A stretch of 18,278 nt of DNA from Oscillospiraceae bacterium (GTDB lineage: Bacteria; Bacillota; Clostridia; Oscillospirales; Oscillospiraceae), in contig CACZSJ010000205.1 of NCBI GenBank assembly GCA_902783825.1, forward strand, positions 1 through 18,278, written 5' to 3'. The notes under the pieces are model-generated. The model saw only the letters and a list, made by a program, of their open reading frames with translations. It made no database searches and was not told where the DNA came from. Shown here one piece after another: positions 1 to 7,146 of this stretch. Numbering within the stretch: position 1 is the stretch's first letter; every line of letters begins with the position of its first letter. A program made the translations under genes and the position numbers.

Positions 1-45
1 CTGAGCAGCGTGGTGCTGTTCCTGCGTAAGAAGAAAGAACAATAA
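1..45 (+). CDS. C-terminal end of a membrane or wall-anchored protein (partial)
   Basis: Only the last 14 codons are present, read in the frame that ends in TAA at 43-45. They encode a short hydrophobic stretch (VVLFL) followed by a basic tail (RKKKEQ). This layout is typical of the extreme C-terminus of sortase-anchored or single-pass membrane proteins in Gram-positives, where positive residues stay on the cytoplasmic side. The gene is closed by the terminator that begins 12 bases later. Too little is visible to name the protein. Confidence 0.6.
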   Translation: MSSVVLFLRKKKEQ

Positions 46-57
46 ACCCAAAACGTT

Positions 58-95
58 GGGGCGGATTCATGCGAATCCGCCCCGTTTGTTCGTTT
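58..95 (+). terminator. Rho-independent terminator
   Basis: An 11-bp perfect stem (58-68 with 73-83, GGGGCGGATTC pairing with its complement) has a 4-base loop and is followed by a T-rich run. It ends the partial gene at 1-45. Confidence 0.85.
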
Positions 96-121
96 GTGGA
101 GCCCTCCACGTAAGGCCGGGC

Positions 122-150
122 TTGTCCGGGGCGGGCCTCTGTGCTATAAT
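122..150 (+). promoter_or_regulatory. SigA-type promoter of the ProX-like gene
   Basis: TTGTCC (122-127) and TATAAT (145-150) are separated by exactly 17 bp. The predicted start of transcription is near 157. That rules out the upstream ATG at 149, which overlaps the -10 box, and supports a translation start at 188. Confidence 0.75.
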
Positions 151-187
151 GCATCTGGATCAAGCAAATGGGAGAGGAGAAGCTGTT

Positions 188-748
188 TTGTATATTGACC
201 CTACCCTGTATCGAGGAAGACCATTGGAGACCCGCAGTCCCCGGGAGGAGCGCTGCTATGCGCTGCTGGATCGGCTGGCGGTGGAATATGAACGGGTGGA
301 TCATGCGCATGCCGACACCATTGCCGACTGCGAACTGGTTGAAGGCCTGCTGGGCTGCACCATCTGCAAGAACCTGTTTTTGACCAATCGGCAGCAGACG
401 GATTTTTACTTGCTGATCATGCCGGGGCAGAAGCCCTTCAAGACCAAGCTGCTGTCCAAACAGATTGGCAGCGCCCGGCTATCCTTTGCCAGCCCCGCCC
501 AGATGGAGCAGCATCTGGACGTTTCGCCGGGCTCGGCCAGCGTGCTGGGGCTGATGAACGACCGGGAGGGGGCCGTGCGCCTGCTGGTGGATCGGGACCT
601 GCTGAGCCAGCCGTATTTCGGCTGTCACCCCTGCCTCAATACCAGCAGCCTGCGCCTTTCCACCAAGGCATTGTTCGAACAGGTTTTGCCCGCCCTGGGG
701 CATGAACCGCTGTTTGTGGAACTGCCCTGGGAGATCCCGGAAGAATAA
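188..748 (+). CDS. ProX/PrdX-type prolyl-tRNA editing deacylase (YbaK domain)
   Basis: The product is a 186-residue single-domain protein of the YbaK/ProX trans-editing family. Members hydrolyse mischarged aminoacyl-tRNA(Pro), typically Ala-tRNA(Pro), in the cytoplasm. Recognisable blocks are CTICKNLFLTNRQ with the conserved Lys (about residue 61), FYLLIMPG, SKQIGSARLSFA, SVLGLMNDR and the closing YFGCHPCLNTSSL. The frame stays open upstream to 56, but that part covers a terminator and a promoter. I place the start at TTG 188 because GGGAGAGGAG (170-179) lies 8 bases upstream and the length then fits the family. The gene is monocistronic, with its own promoter and terminator. It could also be annotated as PrdX; the neighbouring genes do not include proline reductase. 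Confidence 0.85.
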   Translation: MYIDPTLYRGRPLETRSPREERCYALLDRLAVEYERVDHAHADTIADCELVEGLLGCTICKNLFLTNRQQTDFYLLIMPGQKPFKTKLLSKQIGSARLSFASPAQMEQHLDVSPGSASVLGLMNDREGAVRLLVDRDLLSQPYFGCHPCLNTSSLRLSTKALFEQVLPALGHEPLFVELPWEIPEE

Positions 749-794
749 AAGCGTATGCGGCCCTCTCGACACAGAGGGCCGCATACGCTTTTTT
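747..794. terminator. Bidirectional terminator between convergent genes
   Basis: A stem of about 16-20 bp (747-766 with 773-794) has a 6-base loop, with an A run on the left and a T run on the right. It overlaps the stop codons of both the ProX-like gene (+) and alr (-), so it can end transcription from either side. Confidence 0.9.
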
Positions 795-1926
795 ATGCTT
801 CGATATACACCCGTGGAACCCGCTTGGAGACGGAGCAGAGCAGCTCATAGGGGATGGTCTGCGCGGCCTGGGCCAGCTTGTAAATGTCGCAGCGATCGCC
901 GAAAAGCTCCACTTCGCTGCCTACGTCCACCTGGGGCAGCTCGCTCAGATCGGCCATGCACATGTCCATGCAGATGTTGCCCCGCTGCGGGGCGAAGCCT
1001 CCGGGCACCGCGAAGCTGCATTGATTGGAGCAAAGGCGGGGCAGCCCGTCTGCGTAGCCGATGGCCAGCACGCCCATCCGGGTGCGCCGATCCGTGGTGA
1101 AGCGCCGGCCGTAGCTGATGCAGGTGCCCGGCTCGTAGAACTTGATGGTGCTGACCGTGGTCACCAGACGCATGCCCGGGCGCAGGCCCAGGGGTCGGTC
1201 CTGATCCCCGTAGCCGTAGAGCAGCAGACCCGGCCGAACCATGTCCAGGGCCATATCCGGCTGGTGGATCACGGCGCCGCTGTTGGCACAGTGCCGAAGG
1301 GGGAAGCTGACGCCGCCTCGCTGCCGCACCGCCTCCGTCACCCGACAGAACAGGTCAAACTGGGCGCGGGTATAGGCCTGGCTGTCTGCGTCCGACTCGT
1401 CGGCCACGGCAAAGTGGGTGTAAATGCCCTCCGGCTCCAGCGCTGGAAGCAGGCAGGAGCGCAGCACGTTTTCCACCCCGGTGTCAAAATAGCTGCCCGC
1501 GCACAGAAAGCCCAGGCGGGACATGCCGGTATCCAGCTTGATGTGCACCTTCAGGCGCTTGCCCAGAGCCTCCGCCGCGGCGGCGTATTCCCGGGCCTTG
1601 GCCAGGGCGCTGACGGTTTGCGTGATGTCGTGGGAGATCAGTTCTCCCGTGTACTCGTAAGGGGTGTGCCCCAGGATCAGGATGGGCATGTGAATGCCGC
1701 CCTGCCGCAGTTCCAGCGCCTCGTCCAGGCAGGAAACGCCCAGATAGTCCGCTCCCGCATCCTGCAGCAGCCGGGCGACAGGCAGGGCGCCGTGGCCGTA
1801 AGCGTCGGCCTTGACGATGCCCATAAAGCGGCAGCCCTCAGGCAGGGTGGCGCGGATGGCCTCATAGTTGTGGCGGATATGGGGCAGGCGAATCTCCGCC
1901 CAGCTTCTCTTTTGCAGATCGTTCAT
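793..1926 (-). CDS. alr: Alanine racemase
   Basis: The product is a 377-residue PLP-dependent alanine racemase, which makes D-alanine for peptidoglycan. The PLP lysine is Lys39 in VKADAYGHG. The second catalytic base is Tyr272 in CISYGRRF. MSRLGF (about 135-140), HCANSGA (212-218), the phosphate-binding VRPGLLLYG (230-238) and ICMDMCM (318-324) also match the fold-III family. The length is normal. The start at 1926 has GGAG about 8 bases upstream. It lies only 3 bases after the stop of the lipoprotein gene, so the two are co-transcribed from the promoter at 2525-2553. Confidence 0.97.
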   Translation of the reverse strand: MNDLQKRSWAEIRLPHIRHNYEAIRATLPEGCRFMGIVKADAYGHGALPVARLLQDAGADYLGVSCLDEALELRQGGIHMPILILGHTPYEYTGELISHDITQTVSALAKAREYAAAAEALGKRLKVHIKLDTGMSRLGFLCAGSYFDTGVENVLRSCLLPALEPEGIYTHFAVADESDADSQAYTRAQFDLFCRVTEAVRQRGGVSFPLRHCANSGAVIHQPDMALDMVRPGLLLYGYGDQDRPLGLRPGMRLVTTVSTIKFYEPGTCISYGRRFTTDRRTRMGVLAIGYADGLPRLCSNQCSFAVPGGFAPQRGNICMDMCMADLSELPQVDVGSEVELFGDRCDIYKLAQAAQTIPYELLCSVSKRVPRVYIEA

Positions 1927-1929
1927 GCT

Positions 1930-2478
1930 TTATCTCCAGTCTGATATCTCGCAGTACACTGCCGCCCGATCGTCGCAGAACAGCTCCGCGTACACGGGGG
2001 TCATGGGATCCGGCGCAAAGCGGACCTGCGCGCACAGATCATCGGTCAGGATCAACTGATAAACCGGCTGCTCGCCCGCCTGCCAGTGGGAGTCCAGGTG
2101 CCCGTCGCGCAGAGTCTCCACCAGCACGGGAAGTGCGGAAAGCGGCGTAAGCCCGTCCCGGTTCAAATCGCCGGTGTCCAGGATCAGCTCCTCGTATTCC
2201 AGCTTGGTTTCTCCGGGCAGGATCCGCGCCCGGATGCCCCGGATGCTCTCAGGCTCCAGGACCGTAACGGTTTGCTGACCGCTCTCCAGAGCGTATTGAA
2301 GCTTGAAGGCCACGGAACGGTCCGGATATTCGGCGCGCAGCTTTGCGGTGAAGCGCAGGGCGTCCCGGGCGGCCAGGTCTTCAGAAAAGCTGCGGAATCG
2401 GGCCTCGGCGGCAGAGCCGCCGCAGCCGGACAGCAGCAGGGCGAGCGCAAGCAGAAAAGGCAGGCATGCACGTTTCAT
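1930..2478 (-). CDS. Small lipoprotein of unknown function, upstream of alr
   Basis: The product is a 182-residue predicted lipoprotein. It has a short basic N-terminus, a Leu/Ala-rich hydrophobic core and a lipobox LLSGC with the acylated Cys at residue 19. The mature part (about 160 residues) is soluble, acidic and rich in alternating beta-like segments. I do not recognise the family; a LolA/LppX-like fold is only a guess. The ATG at 2478 is chosen over an upstream in-frame start at 2553 because GGAGGG lies 7 bases before it and the signal peptide begins there. The upstream extension would also overlap the promoter. The gene shares an operon with alr, which suggests envelope housekeeping, but this gives no direct function. 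Confidence 0.85.
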   Translation of the reverse strand: MKRACLPFLLALALLLSGCGGSAAEARFRSFSEDLAARDALRFTAKLRAEYPDRSVAFKLQYALESGQQTVTVLEPESIRGIRARILPGETKLEYEELILDTGDLNRDGLTPLSALPVLVETLRDGHLDSHWQAGEQPVYQLILTDDLCAQVRFAPDPMTPVYAELFCDDRAAVYCEISDWR

Positions 2479-2524
2479 GGTTCCCTCCACAGATCGTGAT
2501 GCCTCAGCATATGCGCGTGGAACC

Positions 2525-2553
2525 ATTATAATCACTCTTGGCCCGTTCGTCAA
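2525..2553 (-). promoter_or_regulatory. SigA-type promoter of the lipoprotein-alr operon
   Basis: Read on the minus strand, TTGACG (2553-2548) and TATAAT (2530-2525) are separated by 17 bp. The leader to the ATG at 2478 would be about 40 nt. Confidence 0.85.
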
Positions 2554-2586
2554 ATCCCGCGTTTGGAAAAAGGCGTGAAAAAGCTC

Positions 2587-2615
2587 TTGCCAATTGGCTG
2601 CTTTTGTGGTAGGCT
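2587..2615 (+). promoter_or_regulatory. Candidate promoter of the pheST T-box transcript
   Basis: TTGCCA (2587-2592) and the weak -10 box TAGGCT (2610-2615) are 17 bp apart. They would start transcription near 2622, just upstream of the first T-box helix. The -10 box is poor; TATAGC at 2616-2621 is an alternative. Confidence 0.4.
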
Positions 2616-2621
2616 TATAGC

Positions 2622-2838
2622 TGCTATGAACGGGAAAATAGCAGGTTTGTGGATTGACAGAGACAAAGGGTCGGCGGCTGGAAGCCCTTTGAGTCTGCGC
2701 TGCTTGGTTCGCCCGGGAGCTCCGGCCAATCCCCGGCGTGGAGGCGCGTTAAGCCTGAGAGTGCGGCGTGTGCGCCGAATGTGGGTGGTACCGCGGAAGC
2801 TTTGCTTTCGTCCCTGTGAGGGGACGGGGGCTTTTTTT
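2622..2838 (+). promoter_or_regulatory. T-box riboswitch leader, phenylalanine (UUC) specifier
   Basis: This leader senses uncharged tRNA(Phe) and controls pheS-pheT by transcription antitermination. The conserved T-box GTGGGTGGTACCGCGG lies at 2781-2796. Stem I can be traced: the base helix CGGG (2631-2634) pairs with CCCG (2712-2715), and the helix above it is AGCAG (2640-2644) with CTGCT (2700-2704). The specifier-loop strand at 2705-2711 contains TTC (2708-2710), a Phe codon. The distal part, AGAGAC followed by GGCGGCTGGAAGCC (about 2659-2686), has the usual conserved T-box stem I sequence. A small stem (2764-2768 with 2773-2777) sits before the T-box. The intrinsic terminator follows. 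The specifier assignment is my manual folding. Confidence 0.92.
2804..2838 (+). terminator. Regulated T-box terminator
   Basis: An 11-bp stem (2804-2814 with 2821-2831, including three G-T pairs) is followed by seven T. Its left arm contains CGTCCC, which can instead pair with the T-box GGG to form the antiterminator. Confidence 0.9.
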
Positions 2839-2864
2839 ATTGACTGTTGGAAAAGGAGACGACT

Positions 2865-3890
2865 ATGAAAGAGGCAATGCAGAGGCTGAGAGAAGCCTCC
2901 ATTCAAGCCATTCTGGCCAGCGAGAGCCCGGACGCGCTGGAGAATCTGCGCGTGAAGTTTCTGGGAAAGAAGGGTGAGCTGACGGCGATCCTGCGCCAGA
3001 TGGGCAAGCTGTCCGCCGAGGAGCGGCCGATCATGGGTCAGCTGGCCAACCAGCTGCGCAGCGATATTGAGGCGGCCATCGACAAGCGCCGCGGCGAGCT
3101 GAGCGAAGCCCTGCTGGAGCGGAAGCTGGAGCAGGAGGCCCTGGATGTGACCCTGCCCGGAGAAAAGCCCCATCTGGGTCACAAGCATCCCATGTACAAC
3201 GTGCTGGACCAGATCAAGGAAATCTTTATCGGAATGGGCTTTGAAATCGTAGACGGCCCCGAGGTGGAGCTGGCAGACTATAATTTTACCAAGCTGAACA
3301 TCGAGGAGGGCCATCCCTCCCGGGAATGGACCGATACGTTTTATTTCACAGAGGACAGTCGTGTGCTGCTGCGCACCCAGACCTCGCCCATGCAGATCCA
3401 TGCCATGGAGGCCAAGGAGCTGCCCATCCGCATGATTGCCCCCGGACGGGTCTACCGCAAGGATGAGGTGGACGCGACCCATTCGCCCATGTTCCATCAG
3501 ATCGAGGGCATGGTCATCGACAAGGGCGTGACCATGGCGGATCTGAAGGCTACGCTGAATCTGGTGGTGGAGAAGATTTACGGAGAGGGGACAGTGACCC
3601 GCTTCCGGCCCCACCATTTCCCCTTCACCGAGCCCAGCTGTGAAATGGACATTCAGTGCCACAAGTGCGGCGGCAAAGGCTGCCCCACCTGCAAGGGTGA
3701 GGGCTGGATCGAGGTGCTGGGCGCCGGGATGGTGCACCCCAAGGTGCTGGCCGGCTGCGGCATCGACCCAGACGTGTACTCCGGCTGGGCCTTTGGTATG
3801 GGGCTGGAGCGGCTGGCCATGGGCGAGTACAAGATCACGGATCTGCGTCTGATCTTTGAAAATGACGTCAGATTCCTGGAGCAGTTTTAA
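2865..3890 (+). CDS. pheS: Phenylalanyl-tRNA synthetase alpha subunit
   Basis: The product is the 341-residue catalytic alpha subunit of the (alpha-beta)2 class II PheRS, which charges tRNA(Phe). An N-terminal coiled-coil tRNA-binding arm (about 1-95) is followed by the catalytic core. Visible motifs are RTQTSPMQIH, GRVYRKDEVDATHSPMFHQ (motif 2 region), FRPHHFPFTEPSCEMD and the motif 3 block WAFGMGLERLAM. Two CxxC-type pairs (CHKC, CPTC), common in the Firmicutes enzyme, probably bind zinc. The ATG at 2865 is preferred over the in-frame TTG at 2847 because AGGAG lies 7 bases upstream. pheT follows after 12 bases. Expression is controlled by the T-box leader. Confidence 0.98.
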   Translation: MKEAMQRLREASIQAILASESPDALENLRVKFLGKKGELTAILRQMGKLSAEERPIMGQLANQLRSDIEAAIDKRRGELSEALLERKLEQEALDVTLPGEKPHLGHKHPMYNVLDQIKEIFIGMGFEIVDGPEVELADYNFTKLNIEEGHPSREWTDTFYFTEDSRVLLRTQTSPMQIHAMEAKELPIRMIAPGRVYRKDEVDATHSPMFHQIEGMVIDKGVTMADLKATLNLVVEKIYGEGTVTRFRPHHFPFTEPSCEMDIQCHKCGGKGCPTCKGEGWIEVLGAGMVHPKVLAGCGIDPDVYSGWAFGMGLERLAMGEYKITDLRLIFENDVRFLEQF

Positions 3891-3902
3891 GGAGGTGCCG
3901 GC

Positions 3903-6596
3903 ATGAAGCTATCTCGAAAGTGGCTCAATGAATTTGTGGACCTGCCCCTGGAGCAGGTGGACGACAAGGCTTTTGCTGAGGCTATGACCGTGTCCGGCTC
4001 CAAGGTAGAGGTCACTGAGAATCTCAGCGAGAGCATGCAAAACGTCAAGGTGGGACGGATCCTCTCTCTGGAGAAGCATCCGGACTCGGATCATATGTTT
4101 ATTGCCCGCCTGGACGTGGGCGCGGCGCAGCCGGTGCAGATTGTCACCGGCGCCTGGAACGTACACCCGGGGGACCTGGTCCCTGTGGCGCTGGACGGCG
4201 CCCGCCTGCCCACCGGCGCGACCATTCGCCGGGGCAGCCTGCGGGGTGTGGAATCCGAGGGGATGCTCTGCTCGCTCAAGGAGCTGGAGCTGAGTGTGCA
4301 TGATTACGCGTATGGAGAAATCACGGCGGCAGCGATCCTGGGGGACTATCACCCCATTGATCCGGACAAGCCCTCCATTTCCCCGGAAATCCAGCCGGGC
4401 GACAAGATTTTCGGCAAGGTCGTTGCCGCAGAGCTTCGGCATGTGGAATGTGTGGGCGATCAGCGCTTCCGCTGCGAGCTGGGTCTGGGGGACACCGCGG
4501 CAGAGACCTTCAGCGTGTGCCAGAACCTGCACCCGGGCGACTTGGTGGCCTACGATACGCTGGCGGACAGAATCTGCACCCTGGCGGATCTGCACGCCGA
4601 GCAGCGGGAGTTTCCGCACTGCATCGAGGACGGGATTTTCGTCCTGCAGGAAGACGTTCGACCGGGAGACGATATGAGCGCGCTTCTGGGACGGGACGAC
4701 CATGTGGTGGAGTTTGAAATCACGCCCAACCGCCCCGACTGCCTGTGCATGATCGGACTGGCACGGGAGGCCGCCGTCACCTTTGGCAAAGAGCTGCGCC
4801 TCCACGAGCCGGTGATCCGGGCTGCGGCCGGCGGGGATATTCGCAATGAGGCAAGAATCGTCATCGAGGATCCGCAGCTCTGCCCCCGCTACGTGGCCAG
4901 AATGGTCAAAAATGTCCGGATCGCCCCGTCTCCCGCCTGGATGCGGGAGCGGATTCGCAATGCCGGCATGCGGCCGATCAACAATCTGGTGGATATCACC
5001 AACTACGTCATGCTGGAATATGGCCAGCCCATGCATGCCTTTGATTTCAGCTGCGTCAAAGACGGCGAGATTCGTGTGCGCTGCGCCCGGGAAGGAGAGA
5101 GCATCCGCACCCTGGACGGCACCCAGCGGGAACTGACGCCCTCCATGCTGTGCATCTGTGATACCGAGAAGCCTGTGGGCGTTGCCGGCGTGATGGGCGG
5201 CGAGAACAGCGAGATCGTGGGCGATACGGCCATGGTGCTTTTCGAGAGTGCCAACTTTGACGGCACCTCCATCCGCCGCACGGCGACGGCGCTGGGGATG
5301 CGGACGGACGCTTCCTCCCGTTTTGAGAAGGGCCTGGACCCGGAAAACGCCTATCGGGCAGTGCAGCGTGCCTGCGAGCTGGTGGAGCTGCTGGGCGCGG
5401 GAGAAGTGGTCGAGGGCGTCATCGACGTGTATCCCGGCCGGAAAGAGGCCACCAGCCTTCAACTGGAGCCGGAGAAAATCAACGCCCTGCTGGGCACGGA
5501 CATTGATGTGTCGGTCATGCGTAAGATCCTGCTGGATCTGGGCTTCACGCTGGAAGGGGATACGGTCTATGTTCCCTCCTGGCGCGGCGATGTGGAGCAC
5601 TACTCCGATCTGGCGGAGGAAGTGGCCCGCTTCTACGGCTACAATGAGATTCCCATCCGCTTCACCGGGGCGATCAATACCTGCGGCGGCTTTACGCCGG
5701 AGCAGCAGTGCGAGCGTCTGGTGGGCCAGACCTGCCGCAGTCTGGGTCTGGATGAGATCATCACCTATTCCTTCATCAGCCCCACTTACTACGACAAGAT
5801 CCGCCTTCCGGCGGACTCGCCGCTACGGGACAGTCTGCGCATCCTCAACCCTCTGGGAGAGGACACCTCCATTATGCGCACCACCATTCTGCCCTCCATG
5901 CTGGAGATTCTGACCCGCAACTACAACTACCGCAACAAGCAGGCTGCGTTGTACGAGATCGGCCGCATTTATCGCAAGCGAGAGGATGGGCTGGCCGATG
6001 AGCCGCGGATCGTCTCACTGGGCGCCTACGGTCCGGATATGAGCTTTTTTGTGCTCAAAGGCTGGGTGGAAGCGCTGCTGGAAAGCCTGGATGCTGCCAG
6101 ACCTCGCTTTGTACAGGAGCGGGAGAATCCCTCGTATCATCCGGGGCGCTGCGCCCGGGTGTATGTGGGAGACTGCTTGGTGGGTGTCCTGGGTCAGATC
6201 GATCCCCGGGTCGCGGAGCACTACGGCGTGGATACGGAGCTGTACTGCGCGGAGCTGTCCTTCGAGGCGCTGCTCTCTGTCCGCGGTGCGCTGCCGGTGT
6301 ATCAGCCCTTGCCCCGCTTCCCGGCGGTGAGCCGGGACATCGCTGTGGTCTGCGGCGCCGGGATCCCGGTGGGAGAGCTAAGCGAGTGCATTCGCCAAAG
6401 CGGTGGCCCGTATCTGACGGACTGCGTGCCCTTTGACGTGTATACCGGCCATCACATTGCCGAAGGGATGAAGTCGGTTGCCTTCTCCCTGACTATGCGG
6501 GCGGAGGATCAGACGCTCACAGACGAGCACGCGGAGGAGACGCTGCGCAAGGTTTTGGCCGCTTTGGAGGAGCAATTCGGCGCGGTGATGCGCTGA
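3903..6596 (+). CDS. pheT: Phenylalanyl-tRNA synthetase beta subunit with an extra internal domain
   Basis: The product is the 897-residue beta subunit of PheRS, about 100 residues longer than usual. An N-terminal EMAP/OB-type tRNA-binding domain spans about 40-130 (EKHPDSDHM, NVHPGDLVPVALDGARLP, ESEGMLCS). After SVHDY there is an insertion at about 135-237 before the normal IEDGIFVLQED continues at 241. The insertion contains QNLHPGDLVAYDTLADRI, which mirrors NVHPGDLVPVALDGARL, so it looks like a second, degenerate copy of the tRNA-binding domain. The rest is standard: FEITPNRPDCL, B3/B4 editing domain (RPINNLVDITNYVM, GQPMHAFD), B5, and a C-terminal FDX-ACB domain starting at PRFPAVSRDIA. 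A strong GGAGG lies 7 bases before the ATG, and the spacing to pheS is 12 bases. Confidence 0.97.
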   Translation: MKLSRKWLNEFVDLPLEQVDDKAFAEAMTVSGSKVEVTENLSESMQNVKVGRILSLEKHPDSDHMFIARLDVGAAQPVQIVTGAWNVHPGDLVPVALDGARLPTGATIRRGSLRGVESEGMLCSLKELELSVHDYAYGEITAAAILGDYHPIDPDKPSISPEIQPGDKIFGKVVAAELRHVECVGDQRFRCELGLGDTAAETFSVCQNLHPGDLVAYDTLADRICTLADLHAEQREFPHCIEDGIFVLQEDVRPGDDMSALLGRDDHVVEFEITPNRPDCLCMIGLAREAAVTFGKELRLHEPVIRAAAGGDIRNEARIVIEDPQLCPRYVARMVKNVRIAPSPAWMRERIRNAGMRPINNLVDITNYVMLEYGQPMHAFDFSCVKDGEIRVRCAREGESIRTLDGTQRELTPSMLCICDTEKPVGVAGVMGGENSEIVGDTAMVLFESANFDGTSIRRTATALGMRTDASSRFEKGLDPENAYRAVQRACELVELLGAGEVVEGVIDVYPGRKEATSLQLEPEKINALLGTDIDVSVMRKILLDLGFTLEGDTVYVPSWRGDVEHYSDLAEEVARFYGYNEIPIRFTGAINTCGGFTPEQQCERLVGQTCRSLGLDEIITYSFISPTYYDKIRLPADSPLRDSLRILNPLGEDTSIMRTTILPSMLEILTRNYNYRNKQAALYEIGRIYRKREDGLADEPRIVSLGAYGPDMSFFVLKGWVEALLESLDAARPRFVQERENPSYHPGRCARVYVGDCLVGVLGQIDPRVAEHYGVDTELYCAELSFEALLSVRGALPVYQPLPRFPAVSRDIAVVCGAGIPVGELSECIRQSGGPYLTDCVPFDVYTGHHIAEGMKSVAFSLTMRAEDQTLTDEHAEETLRKVLAALEEQFGAVMR

Positions 6597-6666
6597 TTGT
6601 GGTGCGGAACACGCCACAAGGGGTCAGTTTTCATCAATTTTTAACGGATTTGTCCCCATTTTCGGC

Positions 6667-6694
6667 TTTACTTGTCCGTTTAATCTGTTATAAT
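6667..6694 (+). promoter_or_regulatory. Promoter of the IreB-family gene
   Basis: An extended -10 box, TG-T-TATAAT (6686-6694), has TTTACT (6667-6672) 16 bp upstream of TATAAT. Transcription should begin near 6701, leaving a leader of about 27 nt. The rest of the 131-base gap after pheT has only a weak TTGTGG/CCACAA hairpin (about 6597-6620) with no clear T run. Confidence 0.7.
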
Positions 6695-6727
6695 AGAGAC
6701 ATGATAATCTTATGAAGGAGGGAAATC

Positions 6728-6970
6728 ATGGAGGATGTGACCAGAAAATTCACAGCGCTTGACAGCAAGGCTGAGATGAGAGAAATCCTGTCGTCTGTGT
6801 ATAACTCCCTCATGATCAAGGGCTACAATCCCATCAACCAGATCGTGGGTTATATACTCTCCGAGGATCCGACCTACATCACCAACTACAACAATGCCCG
6901 CACGCTGATCACCCGGCTGGATCGGGATGAGCTGCTGCAGGAACTGCTGCGGACCTACTTGGATAAGTAA
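6728..6970 (+). CDS. IreB family regulatory phosphoprotein (UPF0297)
   Basis: The product is an 80-residue protein matching the IreB/YrzL family almost throughout. The block KGYNPINQIVGYILSEDP, the run YITNYNNARTLITRLDRDE and a C-terminal LLRTYL are family hallmarks. In Enterococcus faecalis, IreB is a threonine-phosphorylated target of the PASTA kinase IreK and negatively regulates cephalosporin resistance. The start has GGAGGG 5 bases upstream. The gene is monocistronic with its own promoter and terminator. In many Firmicutes this gene is followed by ruvX and a DUF1292 gene; neither is here. Confidence 0.93.
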   Translation: MEDVTRKFTALDSKAEMREILSSVYNSLMIKGYNPINQIVGYILSEDPTYITNYNNARTLITRLDRDELLQELLRTYLDK

Positions 6971-6989
6971 AGACCGCCGCGAACAGAAC

Positions 6990-7027
6990 CAGGGAGCCGC
7001 TTCCGAAGAAGCGGCTCCCTGTCTTTT
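6990..7027 (+). terminator. Rho-independent terminator of the IreB-family gene
   Basis: A perfect 14-bp stem (6990-7003 with 7008-7021) with a CGAA loop is followed by TCTTTT. Confidence 0.92.
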
Positions 7028-7053
7028 GCGTGCAGCCTTTTTTACGAGCAGGA

Positions 7054-7082
7054 TGAAACAAAATGTCGGCGCATGGCGTTAT
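7054..7082 (+). promoter_or_regulatory. Candidate ECF-type promoter of the sigma/anti-sigma pair
   Basis: TGAAAC (7054-7059) and CGTTAT (7077-7082) are separated by 17 bp. This matches the TGAAAC-N16/17-CGT pattern used by several Firmicutes ECF sigma factors. It suggests the sigma factor drives its own gene. The leader (about 60 nt) contains a 6-bp hairpin, CTGGGT/ACCCAG, at 7105-7120. Confidence 0.5.
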
Positions 7083-7146
7083 GAAGGATGAAATCGATTT
7101 CCGGCTGGGTCCTCACCCAGAACAGAACAAAGGAAGAGGAGGAACT

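Noticed and set aside
56..187. N-terminal extension of the ProX-like gene from the ATG at 56 or 149
   Set aside because: This stretch contains the previous gene's terminator and the gene's own promoter, so it is not translated from this transcript.
2654..2659. TTGACA as a -35 box in the pheS leader
   Set aside because: No -10 box lies 16-18 bases downstream, and the hexamer is part of T-box stem I.
2550..3737. A 395-codon open frame on the minus strand opposite pheS
   Set aside because: It is antisense to a well-matched pheS, and its protein has no recognisable domain and an odd His/Gln/Leu-rich composition. Long antisense frames are expected in GC-rich genes.
3909..5600. A 563-codon open frame on the minus strand opposite pheT
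   Set aside because: It lies wholly inside pheT, with no ribosome binding site or domain, and its composition mirrors the codon bias of pheT.
6672..6677. TTGTCC as the -35 box of the ireB promoter
   Set aside because: It is only 11 bases from the TATAAT box, too close for SigA.
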